Below the pieces are notes generated by a model. It was given only the letters and a program-made list of their open reading frames with translations, was not told the origin of the DNA and searched no databases. Made by a program: the position numbers and the translations under genes. DNA of 64,000 nt from Protopterus annectens (Eukaryota; Chordata; Ceratodontiformes; Protopteridae): assembly GCF_019279795.1 (NCBI RefSeq), contig NC_056737.1, forward strand, positions 39,869,075-39,933,074, given 5' to 3'. Below are positions 1 to 11,668 of the stretch, piece by piece; position 1 is the stretch's first letter; each line of letters starts with the position of its first letter.

Positions 1-1
1 T

Positions 2-1001
2 TCTGATGCAGAGGAGTCTATACCATCTGCATCTCCTCCTGAGGATTATTCATTTGGAGAAACCTTGCATACTTTGAGGGAGCATTTTCACTGGGAGAGT
101 CAAGACTTCTCAGAATCAAAAAAGAGGCTCAGGGATTTCCTTCTTCTCCCTCAGCACAGGCCTTTAGCCATTCCCCCTGTTTTAGACATTGTGGATGATG
201 TGTTTTCGGAGTCAAGCTTGACCCCTGACTCCTTACCTCTGGCTCCCAGTAAGCCTGACAGATATTACAGGGTCCCTGACTCACATAAATTTTTATTTAG
301 AAACCCTGCTGCTGATCCTGAAACTATTTCACAGGGTCCAAAGGGAGTTAAGGTCTCAACAGCAAATTCAAGGGCACTGGACAGATGGAGAAAAAAGGTT
401 TATACATCTGCAACCTTGGCAATCAGGGCCTTAAACTGTCAATTTCATATGCTTAAGTACCAACAACATGTTATGGGATTGCTGAAACAGAAAATGATGT
501 TGATTTCAGAATGTGCAGAAAATAAAGAATTGCAGGAATTATTGCATGCAGCTGAACAGGTTGGAAAGCATACTTTGCAATGTGGTTTTGACTCCTTAGA
601 GGCCTCCTGCAGGGCTGCAGTTACTGGATCCGTGATTAGGAGGCATGCCTGGTTAAAGGAACAGAATTTGCCTGATCATGTTAAACCTAAATTGCTAGAT
701 GCACCTTTACAGCATGATTCTCTGGTTTTAAGGCAGAATAGGTTTTAAAGAAAATGGAAGACAAAGCTAAGTCTATGCAAACTGTTACGTCTTACAAGTG
801 CAGCCACCTAGATTCAGTAGACACTGGCCTACAAAAAATTGGTCCTTTCCTGTGTCAGACAGAGCTCAAAGGGACAAATCCAGACGCCCTAAGGGTTCCA
901 GATACCAGGCGCAAGATTCATACAGGTCAAAGCAATGGGGCGCTTCTACCTCCAAATCTGGAGGAGATAAAGTGCAAACCTACAGAAAACAATCCCAATG
1001 A
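2..1001 (+). pseudogene. A1 gag-like ORF, C-terminal part
   Basis: The reading frame is open from the window edge to 748, then resumes after a frameshift (about 754-1001). It matches A2 and A3 gag: the SPPEDYSFGETL motif, the PDRYYRVPDSH motif, a conserved core around SATLAIRALNCQFHMLKY and RRHAWLKEQ, then the KAKSMQTV motif. The RG-rich C-terminal tail seen in A2 and A3 is scrambled. In this family the protein is presumed to coat element RNA. That role is inferred from its position and basic tail, not shown. The N-terminal CxxC region would lie upstream of the window. Confidence 0.8.
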
Positions 1002-2880
1002 CTTCCCTCTGCCTACTCCTAGCACTTATCTTTTGGCAGCACCCATAGGGGGAAAGTTAGCACTTTTTGCTTAAAACTGGCAGTTAATAACCCAGGACAA
1101 GTGGGTACTAAACATAGTATCACAGGGATTCAGATTCCATTTCAGCAATCTGCCAAAGGCAAATGGTTGGCCAGATCTGCCAAAAAATCAATGTCAGAAG
1201 CACAGAAACAGGTTACGTCCCTCATGGATATGGGGGCCATTCAGCCAGTACCAGAACAGGAAAAAGGACAAGGTTTTTACTCGAGTGTTCTTGGTACCCA
1301 GAAAGGATAAGGCCTGGCAGCCAATACTGGATTTATCGATTTTGAACACATACCTGGGCATTCCAAAATTCAAAATGCTGACTTTGCAGCAGCTTCTGCC
1401 CATGCTGGGCAAGAATGCTTGGCTGGTGACATTATACCTAAAAGAGGCATACCTGCAATAAGACAGTCGTGCAGAAGATACCTCAGATTCAAGGCTGGCT
1501 TAATGCATTACCAATTCTCTGCATTGCCCTTTGGCTTATCTACTGCACCCAGGGTCTTTACAAAGTGCCTGGCACCAGTAATTGCATTTTGCAGACAAAG
1601 AAGTATACAAATATATCCTTACTTAGACGACTGTCTCATTCAAGCAGAGAACAAGGACATTCTTCTTCTACACTTGGTGTTTGTAAAAAGGCTTCTAACA
1701 TGCCTAGGGTACACAATAAACGAAAAGAAATCACAACTCGTACCCTCTCAAAAGATAACATTCCTGGGTGCAAGCTTGAATACAACTGCCCAGATGGCTT
1801 ACCTCATGCCAGACAAGCAAAGGCAGCTGACTGCTTACTTCAAACTGATGGCAACAAAATCCCAGTTATCTGCAAGACAAATTCTGCAAGCTCTGGGCTT
1901 TATGGCATCCTGCATCCTACTGATTCCATATGCGAAACTGCATATGAGGAAACTTCAATGGTACCTGAACAGTTTATGGAGTCAACATTCACACAGTCTG
2001 GAAGCAATGGTTCCTCTCATTCCCTGAATACAACAGGAGTTTCTATGGTGGGCAAAGGCATGTCACCAAAACATGGGACGGGCCTTCACTCTTCCCCCCT
2101 GCAAGCCAAACCTTAACAACAGACGCATTGGATTATGCCTGGGGGGCCCACATGGCAGGAAGATGCATTCAGGACATATGGATCCCAAAACAAATGCATC
2201 TGCATATCAACCAGAAAGAGATGCTAGCTGTTCAAAATGCCCTAACAGCCTTCAAGGACTTACTTCATCCAGGACAACTACTGATAAAGACAGACAACAC
2301 CACAGTCATGTGGTATATAAACAAGCCAGGGGGCACACACTCATACCCCCTTTGCAGATTAGCCATGACACTGTGGGACACAGCTTTGACCTACCAAATG
2401 CATCTTCAAGCTCAATTCCTGCCAGGAAAACAAAATACACTGGCAGACGATTTAAGCAGAAACCTTATGGATCCTCATGAGTGGAAACTAAATCCACAAG
2501 TCTTCAGCATGATAACAGAAATGGGGAAGCCCAGACATAGATCTAGTTGCCTCTCCTCAAAATTATCAATTGAAAAGATTCTGCACAAGGACTTATCAGA
2601 GACAAGCATGGAAAGTGGACGCCCTATCCTTCAGTTGGGAAAAACCAGTTTAAGCCTTTCCTCCTCTGCCTCTTCTCCCCAAGGTCCTCCTAAAAGTCAG
2701 ACAAGAGAAACCAAAGATGATACTAATTACACTGGACTGGCCCCACCAGTACTGATACCCAGTCCTAAGAAACTAGTCTCAATACCCAGCTTGGACCTTA
2801 CCTCAAAGACCTCAACTACTGTCCCAGCAAAACAATCAGATCCTGCACCATCAGCTACAGACACTGAACCTGGCGGCATG
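1002..2880 (+). pseudogene. A1 RT-RNase H-methyltransferase-like ORF (dead)
   Basis: Pol homology starts around 1010 and crosses at least four frames. RT is recognisable from LPFGLSTAPRVFTKCL and the YLDD box (YPYLDDCLI, near 1617-1643) in the open stretch 1419-2027. RNase H follows with the HINQKEMLAV, KTDNTTVMWYINK and ADDLSR blocks (2128-2480). The methyltransferase-like region after 2480 survives only in a shifted frame. The catalytic Asp of RT motif A is replaced by Tyr: codon TAC at 1435-1437, LVTLYLKEAY where A3 has LVTLDLKEAY. This copy could not make an active RT. Confidence 0.85.
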
Positions 2881-3867
2881 GCTGATCGTGTAGTTATACA
2901 AACAACACCTCTCAGTAAAGCTGTAATGGATGTCATTTTGGAAGCCAGAAGGCCTAGTACTAGAAAATCTTATGCTGACAAATGGAAGAGATTCTGTGCT
3001 TGGAATCAAGCACAAGGAGCTGATACAGCAGAACCAAATATTCCTCAGATATTACAATACTTAACCGAGATGCTTGACAAAGGCCTATCTTTCTCATCAA
3101 TCAACATCCATGCCTCTGCCATTTCGGGTCATTACAATACAGAGCCACCAATCTTTTCTCATCCTTTACTAAAGCAGTATCTTAGTAGTGCCAAAAATTT
3201 AAGGCCTCCTAGAAGATCACCATTACCTGCATGGGACCTCAATTATGTATTGGAAAAGCTCACCCTGCCTCCATTTGAACCAGCTGCTACCGCTGATATA
3301 AAGTTCTTATCATGGAAAACAGCTGTGCTACTAGCAATTACTTCAGCAAGAAGAGTTTCAGAGCTACAGGCCCTCATGACTGTAGAGCCTTTCTTTTATC
3401 ATATTTTACCCAGACAGGGTGTCTCTGAGAACAAATCTTACTTTTATGCCTAAGGTGGTTTCCAGTGAGGCTCTTAACCAAACAATTCATCTGCCAACTT
3501 TTATCCAAATCCGCAGAACAAGGGGGAGAGAATTTTGCATTCCTTGGACGTACACAGACAGCTAAGATTCTACTTGAGCAGGACTAAATCTCTAAGAAAA
3601 ACTGAGCAATTACTAGTGCCATATGCTGCAGGATCAGTAGGAAAGGCTATTTCAAAGCAGACAATTTCAAAGTGGATAAGCCACTGCATCCTTTTCTGCT
3701 ATTTACACCATCGTAAACCTGTGCCCAAGGGCATTAAGCCTCATTCCACCAGAGCTGCAGCTACTTCAGCAGCTTTTCTCAGAGAAGTACCAACCAAAGA
3801 CATTCTAGAGGCAGCTACTTGGAGTTCTGTTCACACCTTTACAAAGCATTATCATTTGCCTCTCTAA
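2881..3867 (+). pseudogene. A1 tyrosine recombinase, frameshifted
   Basis: YR homology begins at the VMDVILEARRPSTRKSYADK segment and continues in one frame to 3453. It contains the Arg I block ITSARRVSELQAL. A frameshift near 3405-3450 breaks the frame, and 3535-3867 carries the HSTRA box, the ATWSS block and the HYHL tyrosine motif before a stop at 3867. In DIRS elements this enzyme is proposed to insert a circular cDNA, in place of an integrase. Its frame is also open upstream across the RNase H region (2128-2880), because a frameshift fused the two. Non-functional as it stands. Confidence 0.85.
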
Positions 3868-3961
3868 GTCCAGGGTAGCTTTGCCACTGCAGTGCTGCAA
3901 GGCCTTATAGCCGCACCTAATGCTGTTTAGCTCCAGCCTCCCAACCATAGCTTTGGGATTC

Positions 3962-4064
3962 TACCCAAATGTAATGACTGCAACAGTGAAACATGAAGAA
4001 CATAGTACAGTTGTGTACACTTACAATAAATGTAGATGTTCGAGTGTATTCACTGTTGCAGTCC
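3962..4064 (+). repeat. A1 internal complementary region (ICR)
   Basis: The first half (to about 4003) is the inverse complement of the family's left terminus. The second half is the inverse complement of the right terminus found at about 4395-4450. The junction sits in GAACAT/AGTACAG. This is the DIRS hallmark: an internal copy of the two joined ends, thought to template completion of the cDNA ends or circle formation. Confidence 0.8.
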
Positions 4065-4184
4065 AGGTTACTCTCCCGCCATCCCCCTGTCATTCTGGAG
4101 TTTATCTTTCCTTCTCTATCTTCTACAACCTGTGTGGTGTATTTGCTTGTAGATGAAGGTAAAGTTTATATTGATGCATGTATA

Positions 4185-4216
<32 letters not shown>

Positions 4217-4243
4217 TTTTTTTATTTTTTACCTTTTTGGGGG

Positions 4244-4452
4244 CACCTGACATCGGGGGCAAGAAAAACTAAAGAAAATGGCATCGGCTGCATGTTTTAT
4301 ACCCCCTGACGTCATGGAAGAGAAGACAGCAACCAATGCAGGACCCAAGACTTTGGAATTCAGGCTGACTGAGGGCAGCCTGCCAGCAGATTACCCAAAT
4401 GTAATGACTGCAACAGTGAATAAACTCGAACATCTACATTTATGGTAAGTGA
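4244..4452 (+). repeat. A1 right inverted repeat
   Basis: From CACCTGACATC to the ACATTTATGGTAAG end this aligns with the right repeat of A3. It contains a TGACGTCA palindrome at 4307-4314. Its left partner is outside the window. A (TA)n microsatellite at about 4181-4206 precedes it. Confidence 0.75.
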
Positions 4453-5916
4453 TGCATCATTTTAATTAATTTTCCCCCCACATTTCCCTCACCTTCTTTT
4501 CCTTATTAGCTCTCTTCTTTTATTAATCCCTTCTTTCTTTTTTCTTTTCTTTTCTCCCATCCATTTTTTATTAATTTTTTTCCCTTCCCTTCTTTTTTTT
4601 TCCTTTCTTTCTTTTTTTTCCCTCACCTTTGTTTCCCTTCCTTTCATTTCATTCCCTTACACACTTCTTTTTTCTCTTTGATGCCTCTCTGCCAATCCCC
4701 ACCACACACCACGGCCCCCAAATCCCAAACGCCACCCCAATCCCAAGATGTGTAAATTTCAGAGCCAAGGACTTTGTTCGGCATACTGAATGACAAAAAA
4801 CAATGTTTTTTTTTAGACTGCTTGGTGTACAAAGCAGACTTTCAAGAATGAATACACTTCTTATATATTAAGCAAATTGAAGGACTTAGATTGTATATGC
4901 ATCTTCTGTTCAGTTACGTAGTCATTTCAGGTTGATTGAAGTATTTGACTTGTCGAGCTGAATTATCTAAAATCTTTATTTCACACAGTCATTTTCCAAT
5001 ATTTATTTTGAAGTTTATGAGTTGCTTTAACTTATTCTTCTTCTTCTACAGCATATTGTGATTGTAATATCTTGTTGATATAAATACTTGTCACTTTCCA
5101 TCTTTCTTCTCTTCAGTCGTTTTCCATAACATCTCTTTCGTTGAACTACTCAAAAAAAATCTTATGGCTTTGAGTAGACTGAAAAGTCATTAAATAAATC
5201 TGTGACATCCATGGCAAATGCAGTGTTGCATAAGAGTCCAGGACCACGATACATGATAAGGAATCAACAGAGAAGCATCATAATTCCCTTCCCTCTCCCT
5301 CCTTTCCATTTCCCCTTCTACAATAATTATATATCATCTGAAAACACTATCAATGTAATACTGTGAGTCTTACCATGGATATAATAAAGTTGTAGTTATG
5401 TGTATCAGGAGGTAAATTTATGTTATCACTATTTCCCCCTTTTTTTTTTTCCTCTTCTTTTTTCTCCCTTTTTTCTTTATGGTACTCTTTCGTTATCGGA
5501 GCAAGGTAAACAAACATACCAGCAGATGCATACATATAAGGATTAAACAGATGTAATTTGGTATCATATGTGTTCCTTTTTGTTCTTTGCGTATTTTCAC
5601 TATTGTTAGGATCCCCCATTCTGATAACATTCTTGGTAATTAAGTATATAGAAACTGTTATTAATTTTGGTCATTTCACTAATGCTGATAAATTAGATGC
5701 ATAGCTAGTTGCAGGTTTTCAGGCTTTCAGGATTTAATAATGTTATAAATCAAGGTAACAGTCCATTGTACTTTCTAAATCTTACTTGCTTCCTCACTAT
5801 CAGGGAGCCTTTCTCAGAAAAGCGTACAATTTATTTTCCTATATGCCTCTTCAGCTTAACATCAGTACAAGAGTCATTGTGTACTATAAAATAAAGAGTT
5901 AGCTACAAGTTATGTC
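4453..5916. other. No gene seen; AT-rich spacer with polypyrimidine tract
   Basis: A strongly pyrimidine-biased stretch (about 4490-4680) is followed by AT-rich sequence. The short ORFs here (for example minus-strand 4644-4832 and 5350-5619) are low-complexity or match nothing I recognise. I see no TE protein motifs. Confidence 0.6.
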
Positions 5917-6211
5917 AATAAGACCAAACCGGGCTGCAGAATTAACTCAGATCATTTCCCTTACTATGAAGTGCTTTTTAAATGGTACTTCCCTGTAGAA
6001 TAATTTCCCATATCACTCTACTGTTTCTACTAACTAGACAACACTACAATTATGGGCAAGGGAACAGGATATTAGTATGTACGATTGTAAGTGGTGATGA
6101 TTAAGGGAAACCAAAACTGTTCAATTAGTGTTTTCTCTCTGCTCGTGTGTTTAGAGAGCTTCCAATGACCATGCAGTGATGTCAACATTAATTAACAAAT
6201 CACCGTTTAAG
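5917..6211 (+). repeat. Unit 1 of a two-unit tandem repeat, left part
   Basis: This aligns with 11996-12395: shared blocks include the GGGCTGCAGAATTAACTC-like start, a CACTCTACTGTT block and a closing CACCG/CACTG segment. Its continuation lies on the far side of A2 at 11669. The function is unknown and it is non-coding. Confidence 0.75.
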
Positions 6212-6384
6212 ATGTTCTTCGTTCCCCATTGCTGCAGTCCTTACTATTGGGTATAGTCCACGTCCAGTCGGCCCGAATACCAGAGTATAAGGCTGACGTC
6301 GGTCAGGGCGCATTAGACTGACGTCAGTACGTCAGGGTACTAATGCGCATGACCGACGTCATATCCTCAGTCTTTTTTGCCGCA
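6212..6384 (+). repeat. A2 left inverted repeat with promoter-like motifs
   Basis: Most of this is the inverse complement of about 11469-11634. It contains the CRE/ATF-type palindrome TGACGTCA (6319-6326) and several GACGTC half repeats. Because it lies upstream of gag it is the likely promoter region; that role is inference. Confidence 0.8.
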
Positions 6385-6526
6385 TGGTCCGATGCAGAAG
6401 CAGTTTTGCGAGTGCAGGTTGGCGTTCTGAAATATTTCCGAAACCGGAGTTTCAGACCGAAACAGAGTTGGCTAAGTACCCCGTTGGGGAACATTTTGGT
6501 TTTTTCTTGCCTCAGTATTTAACCGG

Positions 6527-8254
6527 ATGTCAGAAAAAGTGAATAACTGTATTTCTTGTGGGAAACAGATACCTCATAGGGATTACCATACCTTGTGTAT
6601 ACCTTGTTTAGGGCCTGAGCACGGCGTTGTTGGTTGCCGCTCTTGTGCTAGGTTTAACAAACGCACTATTAAGAGGAGGTTAGACTGTGCCAGGTTAGTG
6701 TTTGGGAAGCGTTGCAATTATAAAATGCCGTCGGATGCTCCGGCCCGCTTCGTCCAAGAAGCGCAAGGACAAAACAGCGAAGCCTAGGGTTGATGAACCG
6801 GCAGTCCCGGACGCCGGTTCTTTAGAAGGCTCAGTGGAGCCAGAGGTTGTGCCAGGAGTTTCCATGGAGTCTCAGGCAGAAACTTTGCTGTTACAGGATG
6901 TGCCTTCTCAGGAGGTAGGCCAGGCTGAGGGGCTTCTCAGGTAACTGTTCTTCCCTCTCTTCCCAAGGTAGTTAGAGCCTCTCCTTCTGTTGCCAAAACT
7001 TCTTTGAGAGGTAGGCCAAGTTCAGCTTCAGTGGGGCTTCTCCTAGCATTTCGGGTTCTGTACCTAAGAAACATATGCTTAAAATGGCAGAAGATTTGAT
7101 TACTATGATTAGAGGTTCTATGCCCCTCCTGATAAGAGGCCTAGGGTGGAACCGAGTTTGATAGTTTTGAACAGTGTTCAGAGGCTTCAGAGTCTTCTGG
7201 AAGACTTGCAGGAGTATCCTACTTATTCTGATTCTGATGTGGATGATTCCACTCCTACAGCTTCTCCTCCTGAGGATTTCTCATTTTCAGAGACTCTGCA
7301 TTCCATGAGGGAGCACTTTAAATGGGAAGGCCAGGATTACTCTGATTCCAGGAAAAGGCTTAGGGAATTCTTGTTTTACCCCAGCATAGGCCCTTAGCTA
7401 TTCCTCCTGTGTTGAATGTGGTGGAAGATGTTTTTGCAGAGGCTTCCCTGAACCCTGACTCTTTGCCTCCTGCTCCTGTTAAGCCTGATAGGTATTATAG
7501 GGTGCCCGAAGCTCATAAGTATTTGTTTAAGAGTCCTAGGGCGGACCCAGAAACTATTTCTCAAGGGCCTAAAGGTGTTAAGGCTTCTGTGGTTAAAAAT
7601 CCTGTTCCCACTGATAAAGAGGCAAGGGCTTTGGATAGGTGGGGAAAGAAAGTGTATACTTCTTCCACTCTAGCCATGAGAGCGTTGAATTGTCAGTTTC
7701 ACATTCTAAAATATCAGAATTATCTCCTTTCACAATTGAAATCTAAGGTGGATGCTTTGGCGGAAGGTATTGAGTGTAAAGAGTTGCTGGATTTGGTTCA
7801 TGTGTCTGAACAAGTGGGTAAGCATTCTTTGCAATGTGGTTTTGATGCTGTACAGGCCTCCTCGAGGGTGGCTGCTACTAGTTCTGTTCTTCGCAGGCAT
7901 GCCTGGTTGAGGGAGCAGAATTTAGCTGAGCATGTTAAGACAAGGATTTTGGATGCTCCTTTACAGTCTGATGTGTTGTTTGGATCGCCTGTGGAAGCAG
8001 TTTTAAAGAAAATGGAGGACAAAGCTAAGTCTATGCAAACTGTTAAAGATTTTTTGCAGGTGCAGCCACCGAAGTTTAGTAGAAATTGGCCTGCTAAGGG
8101 GTGGACATATCCTGCTTATGATTCCCAGTCTAGGGGTAGGTCTAGACGTGGTAGGGGCAGGGCTCAAGGTTCTTTTAGGCCTAGAACAGGGAGTTCACCT
8201 GCTCAGACTTCTGGTGAGGGCAGGGGTCAGTCCTTTCGTAAACAGACCCAATGA
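6527..8254 (+). pseudogene. A2 gag-like ORF with several frameshifts
   Basis: The start chosen is the ATG at 6527, which aligns with the A3 start. The N-terminus has three CxxC pairs (CISC, CIPC, CRSC) spaced like a zinc-binding fold and shares the CLGP motif with family B gag. Frameshifts near 6745, 6944, 7130 and 7397 break the frame. The C-terminal 281 codons (7409-8254) are open. They carry the conserved core (SSTLAMRALNCQFHILKY, RRHAWLREQN), then KAKSMQTVKDFLQ and an RG-rich basic tail (RGRSRRGRGR) typical of nucleic-acid binding. Gag overlaps pol by about 130 nt, with pol in the +1 frame. The product is presumed to be a structural RNA-binding protein. Confidence 0.82.
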
Positions 8255-10139
8255 CCTGTCTTTTCAGCTGCCAGTAGATTCTCACCTGGCAGCTCCTTTG
8301 GGAGGAAGACTGTCTCTTTTCAAAGAAAATTGGGATTTAATTACTCAAGACAAATGGGTGTTGGATATCATTCACCACGGTTACAGATTTTATTTCCATA
8401 CAATGCCCCCTTTCAAAGGCATGCCAGACGTTCCTCCTCCACAAAGAAAAGAGGCTCACAAGCAAGTTTCTCAGTTGCTCCAGATGGGGGCCATTCAGCC
8501 AGTCCCTGTATCAGAAAGGGGCCTAGGATTTTATTCTCGCCTGTTCCTAGTACCAAAGAAGGGGAACACGTGGAGACCAATTTTGGATTTATCTCTCCTC
8601 AACACTTTTCTGGACATTCCCAAGTTCAAGATGTTGACGTTACAACAGCTTTTACCTCTGCTGGGCAAAGATCTCAAGGAAGCTTACCTTCATGTGCCTA
8701 TAAGGCTAAGTTGCAGGAAGTATCTGCGGTTTCGAGCTGGAAATTCTCATTATCAGTTCTCTGCATTGCCCTTTGGCTTATCTACTGCGCCCAGAGTATT
8801 CACAAAGGTTCTGGCTCCAGTGATAGCTTACTTCAGGCTTCAAGGAATTCAAATCTATCCTTACTTGGACGACTGCCTGATTCTGGCTCAAGAAAAGGAA
8901 GACCTTCTACAGCATCTGGAATATGTTATAGCAGTGCTAAGATGCCTAGGGTATTCTGTGAACGAAATAAAGTCCAGTCTAGTACCCTCTCAAGACATGT
9001 GCTTTCTGGGTGTGAGACTGAATACAGCAGCCCAGATGGCCTTTTAACCCCGGACAAACAAAAGAGTCTATCACTTTACTTCCATCAACTATCTCATCAG
9101 TCCGTGCTGACTGCAAGGACAGTCCTTCAAGCATTAGGGTTCATGGCATCTTGTATTCTGGTGCTTCCCAATGCCAAACTGCATATGAGGAAGCTACAAT
9201 GGTATCTCAAAATGTATGGACACAGCACTGCCAGGATTTGGACACTGTCATTCAAATAATACCTTGCCTTCAAAAGAATTTTTGTGGTGGGCTCAGGAAT
9301 GTCACCTAAACAAGGGACTCTCTGTGACCCGGCCAGAGGCGAGTCAGATTTTAACGACAGATGCCTCGGACATTGCTTGGGGAGCTCATCTAAATGGAAA
9401 GTGGATACAAGACAAGTGGCCTGCCAGACTACAGCATCTACATATCAACATGAAGGAGATGTTAGCAGTCCAGTTTGCATTAATGGCTTTCAAGGAGTTA
9501 CTTCTTCCAGGGCAGGTGTTGATTCTAACAGACAACACAACTGTCATGTGGTACATCAACAAGCAAGGGGGAACACATTCTTATCCTCTATGCAGGCAAG
9601 CAATGATTTTATGGGAGACTGCGCTAAGCTTGCAACTAACTCTTCAGGCAAGGTTTCTGCCGGGAGCACAGAACTCCTTAGCAGATGTGTTAAGCAGACA
9701 AATCATGGATCCCCACGAGTGGAAACTGGATCTTCATGTATTTCGAAAATTGACAGTGTCATGGGGAACTCCAGACATAGATCTGTTCGCTTCTCCACTA
9801 AACCACCAGCTGCCACAGTATTGCACAAAGGGGTTTCATCACACAGCTTGGAAAGTGGATGCTCTGTCTTTCAGTTGGAAAAACCTTCATGTGTATGCCT
9901 TTCCTCCTCTGCCTCTTCTACCAAAGGTACTATTAAAGGTCAGACAAGACAGGCCAAGGATGATTTTGATAGCTCCAGATTGGCCTCGGCAACACTGGTA
10001 CCCACTACTACGGAGTCTGGTAAGGAAGCCTCCATGGCCTTTACCTCTGATTCCTCATCTGTTATCTCAGCAGGATGGTCATCTGCTCAATGTCAAGCTT
10101 CACTCTCTTCATCTAACAGCCTGGCATATTCTGTGTTGA
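8118..10139 (+). pseudogene. A2 RT-RNase H-methyltransferase-like ORF
   Basis: 8118-9047 is open in one frame and holds the RT: FLVPKK, WRPILDLSLLN, DLKEAYLHVP, LPFGLSTAPRVFTK and the catalytic YLDD (YPYLDDCLIL). A compensating pair of frameshifts puts 9040-9259 in another frame. 9216-10139 returns to the first frame with RNase H (TTDASDIAWGAH, HINMKEMLAV, LTDNTTVMWYINKQGG, SLADVLSR) and the DIRS methyltransferase-like region (DIDLFAS, DALSFSW, APDWPRQHWYP). Compared with A3, 21 bp (seven codons) just before the motif A Asp are deleted near 8668. The reverse transcriptase is therefore probably inactive, although the catalytic aspartates remain. Confidence 0.88.
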
Positions 10140-11179
10140 AACACAGCAGGTCTCAACTTCCTCAACAAGTTTTAAATGTGATTATGGAAGCTAGAAGGCC
10201 TAGTACAAGGAAAGTGTACGCAGAAAAATGGAAGAGATTTTTATTTTGGAGTACAGCAAAGAATTTGCAGGTTTCTGAGCCTAATTTGAGTGTGGCTCTT
10301 CAATATCTTACTGAGTTATTGGACAAAGGTTTGTCCTTCTCTTCCATTAAGATTCATGCTGCAGCAATTTCAGCTCACTATGATTGTGACCCACCATTGT
10401 TTTTGCATCCTTTGTTCAAGCAGTTTCTTAGAGGGGCAAAGAATATAAGACCTCCACGTAGAGCTCCTACTCCTGCTTGGGATCTCAATTTTGTGTTGGA
10501 AAAACTTACTCTACAACCTTTTGAGCCTGCGGCTACTGCTGAATTGAAATACTTGTCATGCAAGACTGCTTTTCTGTTGGCTATTACTTCTGCAAGAAGG
10601 GTGTCTGAGTTGCAGGCCCTTATGGCAGTACAGCCCTTTTTGATTTTCCATAAGGATAGGGTATCATTACGTACTAATCCTTCCTTTATGCCTAAGGTGG
10701 TTTCTAGTGTGGCTTTAAACCAAACTATTCATTTGCCTACTTTTTATGCAGACCCCCAAAATAAAGGGGAAAAGATTTTGCACACTTTAGATGTACACAG
10801 GCAATTGCGTTATTATTTAAGCAGGACTAAGGATTTCAGGCAGTCTCAGCAGTTGTTTGTTTCTTTTGCTTTGAGTTCACAGGGCAAGCCTGTGTCAAAA
10901 CAAACTATTTCTAGGTGGATTGGCTTTTGCATTGCATTTTGTTATTCCCATCATGGCAAGGAGATTCCAGCTGGGATTAGGCCTCATTCCACTAGGGCTA
11001 CTGCCACTTCAACAGCATTTCTAAGGGGGGTGGCAACTAAGGATATTTTGGAAGCAGCTACTTGGAGTTCAGTGCATACTTTCTCTAAGCATTATCACCT
11101 TCCTATCTACTCTAAGTCTAGGGCTGGTTTTGCCACAGCTGTTTTGCAAGGCATGTTGTCAGCTCCTGCTTCTTTATGA
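9284..11179 (+). CDS. A2 tyrosine recombinase ORF, intact, overlapping pol
   Basis: The frame is open for 631 codons. Recombinase homology starts at about residue 290 (VIMEARRPSTRKVYAEKWKR). The catalytic set is visible: Arg in SARRVSEL (438/439), HSTR at 568-571, Trp in ATWSS (594) and the likely nucleophile Tyr 604 in KHYHL. DIRS elements use such a recombinase, not an integrase, to insert circular cDNA. The first 285 codons overlap RNase H and the methyltransferase-like region in the -1 frame relative to pol. The true start is uncertain: the ATG at 9284 is simply the first in the open frame, and earlier frame is also open. This is the only complete YR in the window. Confidence 0.85.
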   Translation: MVGSGMSPKQGTLCDPARGESDFNDRCLGHCLGSSSKWKVDTRQVACQTTASTYQHEGDVSSPVCINGFQGVTSSRAGVDSNRQHNCHVVHQQARGNTFLSSMQASNDFMGDCAKLATNSSGKVSAGSTELLSRCVKQTNHGSPRVETGSSCISKIDSVMGNSRHRSVRFSTKPPAATVLHKGVSSHSLESGCSVFQLEKPSCVCLSSSASSTKGTIKGQTRQAKDDFDSSRLASATLVPTTTESGKEASMAFTSDSSSVISAGWSSAQCQASLSSSNSLAYSVLKHSRSQLPQQVLNVIMEARRPSTRKVYAEKWKRFLFWSTAKNLQVSEPNLSVALQYLTELLDKGLSFSSIKIHAAAISAHYDCDPPLFLHPLFKQFLRGAKNIRPPRRAPTPAWDLNFVLEKLTLQPFEPAATAELKYLSCKTAFLLAITSARRVSELQALMAVQPFLIFHKDRVSLRTNPSFMPKVVSSVALNQTIHLPTFYADPQNKGEKILHTLDVHRQLRYYLSRTKDFRQSQQLFVSFALSSQGKPVSKQTISRWIGFCIAFCYSHHGKEIPAGIRPHSTRATATSTAFLRGVATKDILEAATWSSVHTFSKHYHLPIYSKSRAGFATAVLQGMLSAPASL

Positions 11180-11212
11180 TTTGCCAGCCTCCGTTACCTC
11201 TGCTTTGGGATT

Positions 11213-11314
11213 CTACCCAATAGTAAGGACTGCAGCAATGGGGAACGAAGAACATAGTACAGTTTTGTACCTACCATAAATGTAGATGTTCGAGGATCCA
11301 CATTGCTGCAGTCC
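11213..11314 (+). repeat. A2 internal complementary region
   Basis: 11213-11255 is the inverse complement of the left terminus (6212-6254 region). 11256-11314 is the inverse complement of the right terminus (about 11617-11668). The junction GAACAT/AGTACAG fixes both element ends. It lies about 35 nt after the YR stop. Confidence 0.88.
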
Positions 11315-11468
11315 AATTTACCCTCCCTCCTTCCCCTCTGTGTTTAGGGGTGGTTGTGTAGGTGAGGTTACTTGCTTATATTTTTGTATATATTCTTGTA
11401 TATATTGTACATATTTTTGGGTGCAGGTATTTTGGGCCTTGTCTTTTTAGGGTCTTCTGACATCTGGG

Positions 11469-11668
11469 GCAAGAAAAGACTGAGGATATGACGTCGGTCA
11501 TGCGCATTAGTACCCTGACGTACTGACGTCAGTCTAATGCGCCCTGACCGACGTCAGCCTTATACTCTGGTATTCGGGCCGACTGGACGCGGACTATACC
11601 CAATAGTAAGGACTGCAGCAATGGGGATCCTCGAACATCTACATTTATGGTAGGTACAAAACTGTACT
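11469..11668 (+). repeat. A2 right inverted repeat
   Basis: This is the inverse complement of the left repeat through the CAATGGGGA block, then about 35 nt unique to the right end (CTCGAACATC to TGTACT). TGACGTCA recurs at 11524-11531. The asymmetric longer right end is as known for DIRS. Confidence 0.85.

Larger units (their letters stand above)
1..4452 (+). mobile_element. DIRS retrotransposon copy A1 (left end outside window)
   Basis: This is a degraded DIRS-order element of family A. It contains, in order, the gag C-terminal half, RT, RNase H, a methyltransferase-like region, tyrosine recombinase, the internal complementary region (ICR) and a right inverted repeat. The window opens inside gag, so the left repeat and gag N-terminus are missing. 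Every ORF has frameshifts or stops. The right end resembles A3 more than A2, so A1 and A3 belong to one subfamily. The last bases predicted by its own ICR are absent or diverged after about 4452, so the terminus is approximate. No LTRs, integrase or protease are visible, which excludes Ty3/copia-type elements. Confidence 0.9.
6212..11668 (+). mobile_element. DIRS retrotransposon copy A2 (full length, 5457 bp)
   Basis: This is the most complete family A copy in the window. The boundaries were set from the ICR, whose junction predicts a left end starting ATGTTC and a right end finishing TGTACT; both are found here. The order is left inverted repeat, gag, RT-RNase H-methyltransferase-like ORF, YR ORF, ICR, right inverted repeat. 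The flanks GTTTAAG and TTTCC join to give the unoccupied sequence seen in the neighbouring repeat unit (12380-12400), so no target-site duplication was made. Gag and pol carry frameshifts and the YR is intact. Confidence 0.93.

Noticed and set aside
4644..5619. Minus-strand ORFs at 4644-4832 and 5350-5619
   Set aside because: Encoded by polypyrimidine and AT-rich low-complexity sequence with Lys/Glu-rich translations; no motif or conservation evident.
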